Origin: an uncultured Oscillospiraceae bacterium
GTDB lineage: Bacteria > Bacillota > Clostridia > Oscillospirales > Oscillospiraceae
DNA length: 18,416 nt
Direction: 5' to 3'
Assembly: GCA_900758955.1 (NCBI GenBank)
Contig: CAAETL010000293.1
Coordinates: forward strand, 1-18,416
This document shows positions 12,477 through 18,416 of the stretch, in pieces (within the stretch, counting starts at the first letter, position 1; each line of letters starts with the position of its first letter). Under the pieces are notes generated by a model. It was not told the DNA's origin. It saw nothing but the letters and a program-made list of their open reading frames with translations, and did not search any database. The position numbers and the translations under genes were made by a program.

Positions 12477-14408
12477 TTACTCCAATTCAAAAGCGCCGGT
12501 ATAGAGCTGATAATAGGTGCCGCCCTTTTCGATGAGCTCCTCATGGCTGCCCCGCTCGATAATACGGCCCTGATCCAGGACCATAATGACGTTACTGTTC
12601 TGCACGGTGGAGAGTCGGTGGGCGATGACGAAGACAGTGCGGCCTTCCATCAACCGATCCATGCCCTTCTGCACCAGGGCCTCCGTGCGGGTGTCGATGG
12701 AGGAGGTGGCTTCGTCCAGAATCATCACCGGGGGGTTGGAAACGGCGGCCCGGGCGATGGAGAGAAGCTGCCGCTGGCCCTGGGACAGGCCGCTGCCGTC
12801 TCCCTCCAATACCGTGTCGTACCCCTGGGGCAGCATGGTGATAAAGTTGTGGGCGCAGACCAGCTTGGCGGCGGCGATGCAGTCCTCGTCGGAGGCCTCG
12901 GGGTTTCCGTAACGAATATTTTCCATCACGGTGCCGGTAAACAGGCTGACATCCTGGAGGACTACGCCCAAAGAGCGGCGCAGGTCCGCCTTTTTAATCT
13001 TATTGATGTTGATGCCGTCGTACCGAATTTTACCGTCGGCGATGTCGTAAAATCGGTTGATGAGGTTGGTGATGGTGGTCTTGCCGGCGCCGGTGGCGCC
13101 CACAAAGGCCACCTTTTGCCCCGGTTTGGCGTAGAGTGTGATGTTGTGCAATACCATTTTCTCCGGGGTGTACCCAAAGTCCACATCGTCAAAGACCACA
13201 TTGCCCTGCAGCTTGGTGTACTGTACCGTGCCGTCCTCCCGGGGCTGCTTCCAGGCCCATAGACCCGTCTTATGGTCGGCTTCCGTGAGGGCGCCATCCT
13301 CGGCCTCGGTGACGTTGACCAACGTGACAAAACCGTTGTCATCCTCGGGCTTTTGATCCATGAGGGAGAAAATGCGGGTGGCGCCGGCCAGGGCCATGAC
13401 CATGGCGTTAAACAGATTGGCCACCTGGGACAGGGGGCCGATAAAGCTGCGTGAGAGGGTGAGGAAGGCGGCGATACTACCCAAGGTTAAGGTGTTGATG
13501 CCCACCAGGGTCAGGTTGGGCAGAGAGGAGATGGCCATCCAGCCTCCTACCAGAGAGAGCAGCACATAGAGCAGATAGCCCATAAAGCCCATCAGGGGCA
13601 TCATCACGTTGGCCGCGCCGTTGGCCGCGGCGGTGCTCTGCCGGAGGGACTCGTTCTTTTTGCGGAAGATCTCCTCAGCCTTTTCCTCGTGACAGAAAAC
13701 CTTTACCACCTTTTGGCCATTGACCATCTCTTCCACATAGCCGTTCAGGTCGCCTAGCGTCATCTGCTGGCGAACAAAGTAAGCGCCGCTCTTATTGGCG
13801 ATGCGGCCCACAATCTGCATGATGACCACCAGGGTGATGACCACCACCAGCGTCAAGGGGATGCTCAGGTACAGCATCGCTACGAAAACCGCGGTGAGAT
13901 TAAAGGCGGAGGAGATCAGCTGGGGCAGGCCCTGAGCCAGCATCTGGCGCAGCGTATCGGTGTCGTTGGTGTAGTGGCTCATCACGTCGCCGTGGGTGTG
14001 GGAGTCGAAGTAGCCGATGGGCAGCCACTGCATTTTCTCAAACATCTCGTCGCGGATGTCTTTGAGTATCTTTTGGGCTACGGTGACCATGTAGCGGTTA
14101 TATAGCCAAGCAGCCAGGGTGCCCAATCCGTAGAGAACAGCCATACCGCCGATGGCATGGATCAGCCCGGTAAAATTGGGGTTGGCCACGCCTACCAGGG
14201 GGACGATATAGTCGTCAATGAGGGTTTGGATAAACAGGGAGGCGGATACGCTGGCGATGGCGGCGACCAAAATGCAGAGCACCACAAAGACCATGATCCC
14301 TTTATAGGCGGAGAGATAGCTCAAAAGCCGCTTGACAGTGGTGGGGTTGATGGCCGGACGGCGGTGCTGGGCGTCGCGTCCCTTGGTTTCGGTGCTGGCT
14401 TTCCTCAT
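12477..14408 (-). CDS. heterodimeric ABC exporter, subunit with the catalytic ATP site
   Basis: A 643-residue half-transporter: six membrane spans (about 36-340) fused to an ATPase domain (about 402-640). Walker A is GATGAGKTT (437-445), Walker B VMILDE with catalytic E566, and the switch histidine is H597, so its own Walker site is competent. Its signature is LSQGQ (541-545) instead of LSGGQ, the change known from TM288-type subunits of heterodimeric exporters. A linker of about 45 residues (357-401) between the membrane and ATPase domains is longer than in the partner. The ATG at 14408 overlaps the partner's stop (ATGA) and has AAAGGAG 10 nt upstream. With the upstream subunit it should export drugs, lipids or peptides; the substrate is unknown. 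Confidence 0.92.
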   Translation of the reverse strand: MRKASTETKGRDAQHRRPAINPTTVKRLLSYLSAYKGIMVFVVLCILVAAIASVSASLFIQTLIDDYIVPLVGVANPNFTGLIHAIGGMAVLYGLGTLAAWLYNRYMVTVAQKILKDIRDEMFEKMQWLPIGYFDSHTHGDVMSHYTNDTDTLRQMLAQGLPQLISSAFNLTAVFVAMLYLSIPLTLVVVITLVVIMQIVGRIANKSGAYFVRQQMTLGDLNGYVEEMVNGQKVVKVFCHEEKAEEIFRKKNESLRQSTAAANGAANVMMPLMGFMGYLLYVLLSLVGGWMAISSLPNLTLVGINTLTLGSIAAFLTLSRSFIGPLSQVANLFNAMVMALAGATRIFSLMDQKPEDDNGFVTLVNVTEAEDGALTEADHKTGLWAWKQPREDGTVQYTKLQGNVVFDDVDFGYTPEKMVLHNITLYAKPGQKVAFVGATGAGKTTITNLINRFYDIADGKIRYDGININKIKKADLRRSLGVVLQDVSLFTGTVMENIRYGNPEASDEDCIAAAKLVCAHNFITMLPQGYDTVLEGDGSGLSQGQRQLLSIARAAVSNPPVMILDEATSSIDTRTEALVQKGMDRLMEGRTVFVIAHRLSTVQNSNVIMVLDQGRIIERGSHEELIEKGGTYYQLYTGAFELE

Positions 14409-16153
14409 GAATTCTCCGCTCCTTTCTGCTGGGAGGCATAGACCTCCTGATAAATTGCGCAGGTCTTCAGCAGCTCCTCATGGGTACCTGTATCCACTAT
14501 CATGCCGTCGTCCAGAACAACAATTTGATCGGCATGGGAGATGGAGGAGACGCGCTGGGCAATGATAATTTTTGTGGTTTCGGGGATATACTGGGCAAAG
14601 GCCTTTTGAATCTCCGCATCGGTTTTGGTGTCCACGGCGGAGGTGGAATCGTCTAAAATTAGGATTTTAGGCTGTTTCAGAAGTGCGCGGGCAATGCAGA
14701 GCCGCTGCTTTTGTCCGCCGGAGACGTTGGTGCCGCCCTGCTCCACCATGGTGTCGTATCCGTCGGGCATGGCGGAGACAAAGTCGTGGGCGCAGGCCAT
14801 TTTACAGGCCTGTATAATATCCTCGTCCGTGGCGTTTTCATTGCCCCAACGGAGATTTTCTTTCACAGTGCCGGAAAAGAGCTCGTTTTTCTGGAGCACC
14901 ATGGCCACGGACTGCCGGAGCGTCTCCAGATCATACTGACGCACGTCCACGCCGCCCACCAGTACCTGCCCCCCCGTGGCGTCATACAGACGGGGAATGA
15001 GCTGGACCAGAGAGGTTTTAGCCGAGCCGGTGCCCCCCAGAATTCCCACGGTTTGGCCGGGGGCAATGTTCAGCGCTATGTTACGGAGAACCTTTTTGTC
15101 GGCTTCGGCATGATAGGAAAAGTCCACGTTTTGAAAGGAGATGCTGCCGTCGGCGACTTCCGTAACGGGGGACGCCGGGTTGGCGATGTCGCCAGTCTCC
15201 TGGAGCAGCTCGGCGATCCGTTCCGCCGAGGACTGGGCGATGGTGAGCATGGCGAAAATCATGGAGAGCATCATCAAGCTCATGAGAATCTGCATGGCGT
15301 AGGTAAACAGGGCGGTGAGCTGGCCGGTGGTGAGACCGGCGGCCAAGTCGTTGCCGCTGGCCACCACCGCCTGGGCGCCAAACCAGGAGAGGAACAACAT
15401 GGTGCCGTACATGCAGAACATCATGAGGGGACTGTTTAAGGTAATGGTGCGCTCCGCTTTGGTAAAGGTGCGGTAAATCTTTTGAGAAATTTTGTGAAAC
15501 TTGGTAATTTCATAATTTTCCTGGTCAAAGGACTTCACCACCCGGATGCCCCGCAGATCCTCTTGGACCACATTGTTCAGCTCGTCATACGTGCGGAACA
15601 CCTTGCGGAAGAGGGGATGAACAAAGTGAATAATGGCGAAGAGGCCCACCGCCAGCACAGGGATCACCACCAGGAAAATCATGGAGATGCTGTGGCTGAT
15701 GCGGAAGCAGACCACCACCGCGAAGATGAGCATGGCGGGGGAGCGGATGGCCATCCGGATCAGCATCTGGTAAGCCATCTGGACGTTTGTCACATCGGTG
15801 GTGAGCCGGGTGACGATGGAAGCGGTGGAGAAGCGGTCGATGTTGGAAAAGGCAAAGCTCTGTACGTTATGGTACATATCCTCCCGCAGGTTGGCCGCAA
15901 AGCCGGCGGCGCCCCGGGCGGAAAACAGCGCGCCCAGCACGCCGGTGACCAACTGCATGAGGGCAAAGAAGAGCAGAAAGGCGCCGTACCGATACACGGC
16001 GGCCATGTCGCCCGCTTTTACGCCAAAATCCAACAGGTTGGACATTATGAGGGGAATCACGATCTCTAGCACGGATTCTCCCAGCATGCAGACGACACTG
16101 AGCAGAGAGACGGTTTTGTATTGCCGGATGGACCGGGCAAGGGTTTTAATCAT
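14405..16153 (-). CDS. heterodimeric ABC exporter, subunit with the degenerate ATP site
   Basis: A 582-residue half-transporter with six membrane spans (about 16-305) and a C-terminal ATPase domain (about 336-575). Its Walker A is GGTGSAKTS (373-381), with Ala in place of the usual Gly before Lys. Walker B is ILILDD, with Asp502 where the catalytic Glu should be, and the switch histidine is Gln533. These changes mark the non-hydrolysing site of TM287/288- or BmrCD-type heterodimers. Its signature VSGGQ (477-481) is normal and completes the active site with the partner. The ATG at 16153 is chosen because AAGGAGG lies 8 nt upstream; it overlaps the end of the MarR gene by 8 nt. It is the second gene of a MarR-exporter-exporter operon, so repression by that MarR is likely. 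Confidence 0.92.
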   Translation of the reverse strand: MIKTLARSIRQYKTVSLLSVVCMLGESVLEIVIPLIMSNLLDFGVKAGDMAAVYRYGAFLLFFALMQLVTGVLGALFSARGAAGFAANLREDMYHNVQSFAFSNIDRFSTASIVTRLTTDVTNVQMAYQMLIRMAIRSPAMLIFAVVVCFRISHSISMIFLVVIPVLAVGLFAIIHFVHPLFRKVFRTYDELNNVVQEDLRGIRVVKSFDQENYEITKFHKISQKIYRTFTKAERTITLNSPLMMFCMYGTMLFLSWFGAQAVVASGNDLAAGLTTGQLTALFTYAMQILMSLMMLSMIFAMLTIAQSSAERIAELLQETGDIANPASPVTEVADGSISFQNVDFSYHAEADKKVLRNIALNIAPGQTVGILGGTGSAKTSLVQLIPRLYDATGGQVLVGGVDVRQYDLETLRQSVAMVLQKNELFSGTVKENLRWGNENATDEDIIQACKMACAHDFVSAMPDGYDTMVEQGGTNVSGGQKQRLCIARALLKQPKILILDDSTSAVDTKTDAEIQKAFAQYIPETTKIIIAQRVSSISHADQIVVLDDGMIVDTGTHEELLKTCAIYQEVYASQQKGAENS

Positions 16154-16613
16154 GGCAGTTTCCTCCTTTTCCATGGGGATGGGCGGATAGGGTCAGATTT
16201 TGTCGCACTCGTTCCAAATAGCCCAGAAACACAGCCAGCTCCTGGGGGGTGAAACCGGCGCCAATCTGATCTTCCAGAGAGCTGATGCGGGAAAATACCT
16301 GGCAGTTTAAGGCGCGGGCCTTTGGGGTGAGTACAATTTTACGCAGGCGGGCGTCTTGGTCCACCCCCTCCCGCCGGATGAGACCCTCCCGCTCAAGCTG
16401 GGTCAGAGCGGTGGAGACAGTGGATTTGGCCAGGGAAAAGCCCCGTTCAATATCCTTTTGATAGATATCCTGGCTGGCATGGCTGGACAAATAGCCCAAA
16501 ATGCGGGCGTTGCTGCCCGAAGCAACGCCCTCCATGCCCTCAACGGTTCGATCGATGTGCCTTCGCACGGTGTTGGCGGTGCGAAGAATGGAGCGCCCCA
16601 GTCTCTCCTCCAT
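16146..16613 (-). CDS. MarR family transcriptional regulator
   Basis: A 155-residue winged-helix repressor, likely a dimer that releases DNA on binding a small phenolic or drug-like ligand. The DNA-binding domain spans about residues 36-100: YQKDIERGFSLAKSTVSTALTQLEREGLI supplies the helix-turn-helix (51-79), and GVDQDARLRKIVLT (83-96) the wing with the conserved D-x-R turn. N- and C-terminal helices form the dimer interface. The ATG at 16613 has AGGAGG 9 nt upstream. It is the first gene of the operon with the two exporter genes, overlapping the next start, so it probably represses its own operon. A CGAACAGTTCG palindrome just downstream of the predicted transcription start is a candidate operator. 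Confidence 0.9.
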   Translation of the reverse strand: MEERLGRSILRTANTVRRHIDRTVEGMEGVASGSNARILGYLSSHASQDIYQKDIERGFSLAKSTVSTALTQLEREGLIRREGVDQDARLRKIVLTPKARALNCQVFSRISSLEDQIGAGFTPQELAVFLGYLERVRQNLTLSAHPHGKGGNCHD

Positions 16614-16663
16614 GAAAGAATGCCTCCTTCATTATAATTGTTCCCTCTCGAATTGTTTGAAAG

Positions 16664-16674
16664 CGAACAGTTCG
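16664..16674. promoter_or_regulatory. candidate MarR operator
   Basis: CGAACAGTTCG is a perfect 5-1-5 palindrome placed directly after the predicted transcription start of the MarR-exporter operon, where a bound repressor would block elongation or open-complex formation. A looser palindrome with TC-AA/TT-GA symmetry lies beside it at 16648-16660. Assignment to this MarR is inference from position. Confidence 0.45.
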
Positions 16675-16684
16675 GTAAGTAGTA

Positions 16685-16712
16685 ACTATACTCTTATTTT
16701 CCCGCTTGTCAA
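16685..16712 (-). promoter_or_regulatory. sigma-A promoter of the MarR-exporter operon
   Basis: On the minus strand a perfect TTGACA (16707-16712), a 16-nt spacer and TATAGT (16685-16690). Transcription should start near 16678, leaving a leader of about 65 nt. Confidence 0.75.
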
Positions 16713-16811
16713 GTGGGTTTCCAATTTGTTCACATTCTCTGGCAGATCGCTATAAATGGATTTTCCTCGGACGGACCGAGTTTGGGAAATTTAGCAGTTG
16801 ATTTTTTGCAT

Positions 16812-16858
16812 TTTCCAGGGGATGGCAGGAGAGCAGAGAAAACGCCCAACCCTGGAAA
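16812..16858. repeat. inverted repeat in the MarR-CatA intergenic region
   Basis: TTTCCAGGG (16812-16820) and CCCTGGAAA (16850-16858) are perfect 9-nt complementary arms separated by 29 nt. They lie upstream of the plus-strand CatA-like gene, within the 367-nt gene-free stretch 16614-16980. They could be an operator pair or an RNA stem if transcribed. Confidence 0.4.
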
Positions 16859-16884
16859 TCATCCTTCCCGGCAGGGGATTTTTG

Positions 16885-16893
16885 TGGTAGACT
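16885..16893 (+). promoter_or_regulatory. possible extended -10 promoter of the CatA-like gene
   Basis: TGGTAGACT (16885-16893) fits an extended -10 (TG-n-TAGACT) about 90 nt before the start codon. The -35 region is not recognisable, so this is a weak call. Confidence 0.35.
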
Positions 16894-16980
16894 GTAGCAT
16901 GAAATCATAGCCCCCTTCTGGGGCGAGGGAATCTATTCCAGATAACGTGAATACTTACGCGGATTCAAAGGAGGAATTGC

Positions 16981-17652
16981 ATGTTTACCCCGGCTTCCCC
17001 GGCGGATTGGCCCCGTCGGGATCATTTTCGATATTACCAGGAGGATCTGCCCTGCGGTTACAGCGTCACCGTGCGACTGGATGTGACCGAATTCCGCAAG
17101 GCGGTCCAAGAGGCGGCGCTTCCCTTCAACGCCGCTTTTGTCTGGCAGGTCTCCCAAATCATTACCAAGGTGCCTGAGATGCGCATGGGCATGGACAGCG
17201 AGGGAACCCCCGGTTTCTATGATGTGCTGCACCCGGTGTATACGATTTTTCATGAGGATGACCACACCTTTTCCGACCTGTGGACCTACCACGACCCCAG
17301 CTTGACCGCCTTCTGCCGACAGGTAAAGCGGGACAAGCGGGCCTATGGGGCAAAGAAGGGGCATAACGCCCGGGAGGGAATGCCCCAAGGGTTTTACTGC
17401 ATCTCCTGCGTGCCTTGGCTGGATTTTACCGGCTACGCCACCTTTCTGACCGGGGGGCGGCAGGCAAACCTGTTTCCTGTGATTACCTATGGGAAGTATA
17501 CGGAGAAGGACGGGCGGTGGGAGCTGCCCTTCTCCCTCAACATCTCCCACGCGGCCGCCGACGGCTGGCATGTGTCCCAGTTTGTCCATCTGCTGCAGGA
17601 GAGCCTAAAGGCCGGATCCCTTCCTGCGGAGGGAGAGGGGGTCCCTTCATGA
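16981..17652 (+). CDS. CatA-like O-acyltransferase (chloramphenicol acetyltransferase fold)
   Basis: A 223-residue protein of the CAT family, which moves an acetyl or other acyl group from CoA to a hydroxyl. The catalytic histidine motif HxxxD is present as SHAAADGWHV (189-198), with H190 and D194; canonical CAT has HHAVCDG here. Other family marks are LPFNAAFVWQVSQIIT (47-62) and a PWLDFTGY segment (145-152). Length matches CAT (about 215). The first His of the usual HH pair is Ser. The ATG at 16981 has AAAGGAGG 6 nt upstream. Its stop overlaps the ATG of the CoA-transferase gene (ATGA at 17649-17652), so the two are translationally coupled. Many such CatA-like proteins in gut Clostridia are not known to confer chloramphenicol resistance, so the natural acceptor is open. 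Confidence 0.85.
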   Translation: MFTPASPADWPRRDHFRYYQEDLPCGYSVTVRLDVTEFRKAVQEAALPFNAAFVWQVSQIITKVPEMRMGMDSEGTPGFYDVLHPVYTIFHEDDHTFSDLWTYHDPSLTAFCRQVKRDKRAYGAKKGHNAREGMPQGFYCISCVPWLDFTGYATFLTGGRQANLFPVITYGKYTEKDGRWELPFSLNISHAAADGWHVSQFVHLLQESLKAGSLPAEGEGVPS

Positions 17653-18416
17653 ATCAGGCGCTGCGCCGGGAGTTTCGAGACAAAGAGATTACCCCGGCGG
17701 AAGCGGCGGCCCTTGTGAAGAGCGGAGACACCGTATACATTGGCGCCTGCACCAGCTACGCCCGCGGCCTTACCGACGCCTTATCCGCCCGGGCCGGAGA
17801 GCTGGAAAATGTCACCCTCGCCTGTTCCAACATCATCCCGCCCTTCTCGCCTCTGGACTGCGAAGGCCGGGAGGCCTTTCAAATCAACACCTTTTTTATG
17901 GGGTATGAGGAGCGGCGGGGCATTGGCCTGGGCATGACCGATTTTACCTCGGTTCATCTGAGCCAGGTGGACCAGTGGTGCCGGGAGACCTGCCCGGCGG
18001 ACATCGCCTTTTTTGACGTGTCCCTCCCCGATGAGAACGGCTACATGAGCTTTGGCGCCTCGGGCTGCTGCATGCATACCTTCGTGCAGGAGCGGGCGAA
18101 AACCGTCATTTTGCAGATAAACCGCCATTCTCCCTATGTTTACGGAGAAAAAAACTTGATTCACATCTCCCAGGCCCAGTATGTAGTCCCCATGGACGTG
18201 GCCAAGGAGGAGGTGCCGAACATCCCCGACGACGACGACCCGGAGATCCAAAAAATGTCCGAGTACCTCCTGGATCAGATCCCCGACGGGGCCTGCCTCC
18301 AATTGGGCATTGGGGGCGTATCCAGCGTGGTGGGCTATGGACTAAAGAACAAGAATGACCTGGGCATCCATACTGAGCTCATGACGGGCTCCCTGATGTT
18401 TCTCATGAAGCGGGGG
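17649..18416 (+). CDS. acetyl-CoA hydrolase/CoA-transferase family protein (3' end outside window)
   Basis: The first 256 codons of a CoA-transferase; the gene continues beyond the window, and full members have about 430-450 residues. The protein belongs to the acetyl-CoA hydrolase/transferase family, which includes 4-hydroxybutyrate, butyryl- and succinyl-CoA:acetate CoA-transferases. Seen: an N-terminal domain starting FRDKEITPAEAAALVKSGD (9-27), the DVSLPDENGYMSFG block (123-136), the CoA-binding QLGIGGV (218-224) and GIHTEL (239-244), whose E243 matches the glutamate that forms the glutamyl-CoA thioester. Its ATG at 17649 overlaps the CatA-like stop by 4 nt, and no strong ribosome site of its own is needed. 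A role in fermentation acid exchange is likely, but the acyl specificity cannot be read from this fragment. Confidence 0.88.
   Translation, partial: MNQALRREFRDKEITPAEAAALVKSGDTVYIGACTSYARGLTDALSARAGELENVTLACSNIIPPFSPLDCEGREAFQINTFFMGYEERRGIGLGMTDFTSVHLSQVDQWCRETCPADIAFFDVSLPDENGYMSFGASGCCMHTFVQERAKTVILQINRHSPYVYGEKNLIHISQAQYVVPMDVAKEEVPNIPDDDDPEIQKMSEYLLDQIPDGACLQLGIGGVSSVVGYGLKNKNDLGIHTELMTGSLMFLMKRG

Noticed and set aside
12104..12544. 146-codon open frame on the minus strand
   Set aside because: It overlaps the end of the exporter gene, the promoter at 12400-12428 and the 51-aa gene in another frame; the latter has the ribosome site and a sensible hydrophobic pattern.
16630..16636. TATAAT on the minus strand just before the MarR gene
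   Set aside because: Transcription from it would begin inside the AGGAGG ribosome site; the TTGACA/TATAGT promoter at 16685-16712 is better placed.
16713..16910. 65-codon open frame upstream of the CatA-like gene
   Set aside because: No ribosome site, atypical composition, and it overlaps the -35 of the MarR promoter and an inverted repeat.
16981..17652. Chloramphenicol resistance gene
   Set aside because: Only the fold and HxxxD motif support CAT; the first His of the HH pair is missing and the operon partner is a CoA-transferase, so a resistance label would overstate the evidence.
1..18416. CRISPR array, tRNA, rRNA, insertion sequence or prophage
   Set aside because: I found no regularly spaced repeats, cloverleaf sequence, transposase, integrase or phage structural gene on either strand.

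Overview
The window looks like a chromosomal segment of a GC-rich, low-GC-phylum-type anaerobe: a Firmicute of the class Clostridia, plausibly a gut Oscillospiraceae/Eubacteriales member. Reasons are the strong AAAGGAGG-type ribosome sites before nearly every gene, sigma-A promoters of TTGACA-17-TATAAT type, U-tract terminators, and protein families common in that group (RNHCP zinc-ribbon protein, Cof-type HAD, CatA-like acetyltransferase, acetyl-CoA hydrolase/transferase family protein, MarR-linked heterodimeric ABC exporter). The taxonomic call is inference. I see no rRNA, tRNA, insertion sequence, integrase, phage gene or CRISPR array.

Layout. 1-770: an RNHCP zinc-ribbon gene on the minus strand with a consensus promoter and a long leader that contains a possible 17-codon upstream ORF. 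771-2538: cysteine synthase followed by a crotonase-family enzyme, both minus, closed by a strong hairpin terminator. 2643-4330: a plus-strand pair, Cof-type HAD phosphatase and a DUF2461 protein, ending in a terminator. 4388-9673: a five-gene minus-strand peptide/nickel-type ABC importer operon (lipoprotein, two permeases, two short ATPases) with a promoter and a leader stem-loop. 9728-10057: a one-gene PspC transcription unit (minus). 10090-10247: a noncoding stretch with an imperfect inverted repeat and a cluster of DnaA-box-like sequences. 10283-12168: a plus-strand patatin-like phospholipase and pyridoxamine kinase pair, ending in a perfect 19-bp terminator hairpin shared with the opposite strand. 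12190-12428: a 51-residue membrane miniprotein with its own promoter (minus). 12477-16712: a MarR regulator followed by two overlapping half-exporter genes (minus), with the asymmetric ATPase sites expected of a heterodimer. 16981-18416: a CatA-like O-acyltransferase overlapping the start of a CoA-transferase gene that runs off the window (plus).

How it works together. The window is mostly a set of independent small housekeeping/accessory operons: sulfur assimilation, acyl-CoA chemistry, peptide or metal-chelate uptake, vitamin B6 salvage, and drug or metabolite efflux under local MarR control. No single multi-gene novel system is obvious. The least explained pieces are regulatory or small: the DnaA-box cluster far from any replication gene, the RNHCP leader ORF, the two leader stem-loops abutting ribosome sites, the 51-aa membrane protein, and the translationally coupled CatA-like/CoA-transferase pair.
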